From Actinoallomurus iriomotensis (GTDB lineage: Bacteria; Actinomycetota; Actinomycetes; Streptosporangiales; Streptosporangiaceae): 64,000 nt of DNA. The position numbers and the translations under genes were made by a program. This document shows, piece by piece, positions 63,617 through 64,000 of the stretch; the first letter of the stretch is position 1; every line of letters starts with the position of its first letter. The stretch covers positions 161,454-225,453 of the forward strand of contig NZ_BSTJ01000013.1 in NCBI RefSeq assembly GCF_030269445.1, written 5' to 3'. The notes beneath the pieces are model-generated. The model was not told the origin of the DNA. It did no database searches and saw nothing but the letters and a program-made list of their open reading frames with translations.

Positions 63617-64000
63617 ATGCGCCTGCTGCACACCTCCGACTGGCACCTGGGCCGGTCCTTCCACCGGGAGGACATGCTCGCCGCCCAGGCGCGGTTCGTC
63701 GACCACCTGGTCGAGACCGTGCGCGCGGAGAGTGTCGACGCGGTGCTCATCTCCGGTGACCTGTACGACCGCGCGCTGCCGCCCGTCGACGCCGTCGCCC
63801 TGTGCGACGAGGCGCTCCGGCGGCTGGCGGCCGAAAAGGTGCGGGTCATCGCCATCAGCGGCAACCACGACTCCGCCCAGCGGCTCGGCTTCGGCGCCGG
63901 GCTGATGTCCGCGGCCGGCGTGCACGTGATCGCCGATCCGCGGCGGGTCGGTGAGCCGGTGCTGCTTGCCGACGGCACGGCGGTGTACGGCATCCCGTAC
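63617..64000 (+). CDS. sbcD: Exonuclease SbcCD subunit D, cut by window end
   Basis: The first 128 codons of a Mre11-like nuclease. The metallophosphoesterase motifs visible are LLHTSDWHLGRSFHRED (D8 and H10), LISGDLYDRALPPVDAV with the second aspartate, and ISGNHDSAQRLGFGAGLM. These are the standard first three motifs of the family. The rest lies beyond 64000. SbcD pairs with SbcC, usually encoded next, and together they open hairpins and process DNA ends. Confidence 0.93.
   Translation, partial: MRLLHTSDWHLGRSFHREDMLAAQARFVDHLVETVRAESVDAVLISGDLYDRALPPVDAVALCDEALRRLAAEKVRVIAISGNHDSAQRLGFGAGLMSAAGVHVIADPRRVGEPVLLADGTAVYGIPY

Overview
The window comes from a high-GC actinomycete chromosome. 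Most genes have strong G/C third-position bias, GTG/TTG starts are common, and neighbours often overlap by ATGA. Several families are typical of filamentous actinobacteria: DUF5753/DUF397 pairs, a DUF6221-like protein, WXG100-type secretion substrates, PknB-like kinases, an actinobacterial QcrB and a rifamycin-associated promoter element. The lineage looks like Streptosporangiales or a relative, but no rRNA or other taxonomic marker is present, so this is an inference.

Bases 1 to about 21300 are an accessory, decaying region. It holds frameshifted or truncated transposases of at least five types (IS5-like twice, IS256, IS4-like, IS982, IS701) and broken host genes: a beta-propeller protein, an ECF sigma factor, an alpha/beta hydrolase and an AraC regulator. 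Two tRNA-like 3' fragments are present; one has a tRNA-Lys(CTT) anticodon arm at 21231-21285. Intact genes in this debris are an ECF sigma factor with a small overlapping partner, a YCII protein, an I36-type secreted inhibitor, an unusual qcrB paralogue, a four-gene operon with a large type VII-type polymorphic protein ending in a kinase-like domain (15329 to 10099), an HD phosphohydrolase with a MazG-like enzyme, a B12-binding radical SAM enzyme with an MFS exporter, and an orphan MafI-like immunity gene.

From 21667 to about 39100 the region is mostly ordinary chromosome: a lipoprotein, a large unknown protein, a two-RCK ion-channel-like protein, metH behind an SAH riboswitch, a spherulin-4-like secreted protein, a GNAT, an APC transporter, a Gfo/Idh/MocA oxidoreductase, a GntR (YtrA)/membrane-protein pair, a pentapeptide-repeat protein and a pair of ESX-like substrates. 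From 39364 to 45000 come a receptor-like Ser/Thr kinase, a DUF5753/DUF397 pair, a mosaic of gene ends copied from 37.3-37.6 kb and 43.6-43.9 kb, a membrane protein, and an ArsR/SRPBCC/maleylpyruvate-isomerase-like operon with two matching operators.

From 45448 to the end are a rifampicin monooxygenase with its RAE promoter element, a DUF6221-like gene, an ABC transporter plus two-component operon, an esterase/metallo-hydrolase operon facing its likely XRE regulator, an aldehyde dehydrogenase, a cysteine-dioxygenase-like/flavin-binding pair facing a MocR regulator, a NUDIX hydrolase, a MurJ-type flippase, a second Ser/Thr kinase, a small secreted protein and the first third of sbcD. All calls were made by reading the sequence; no database search was possible.
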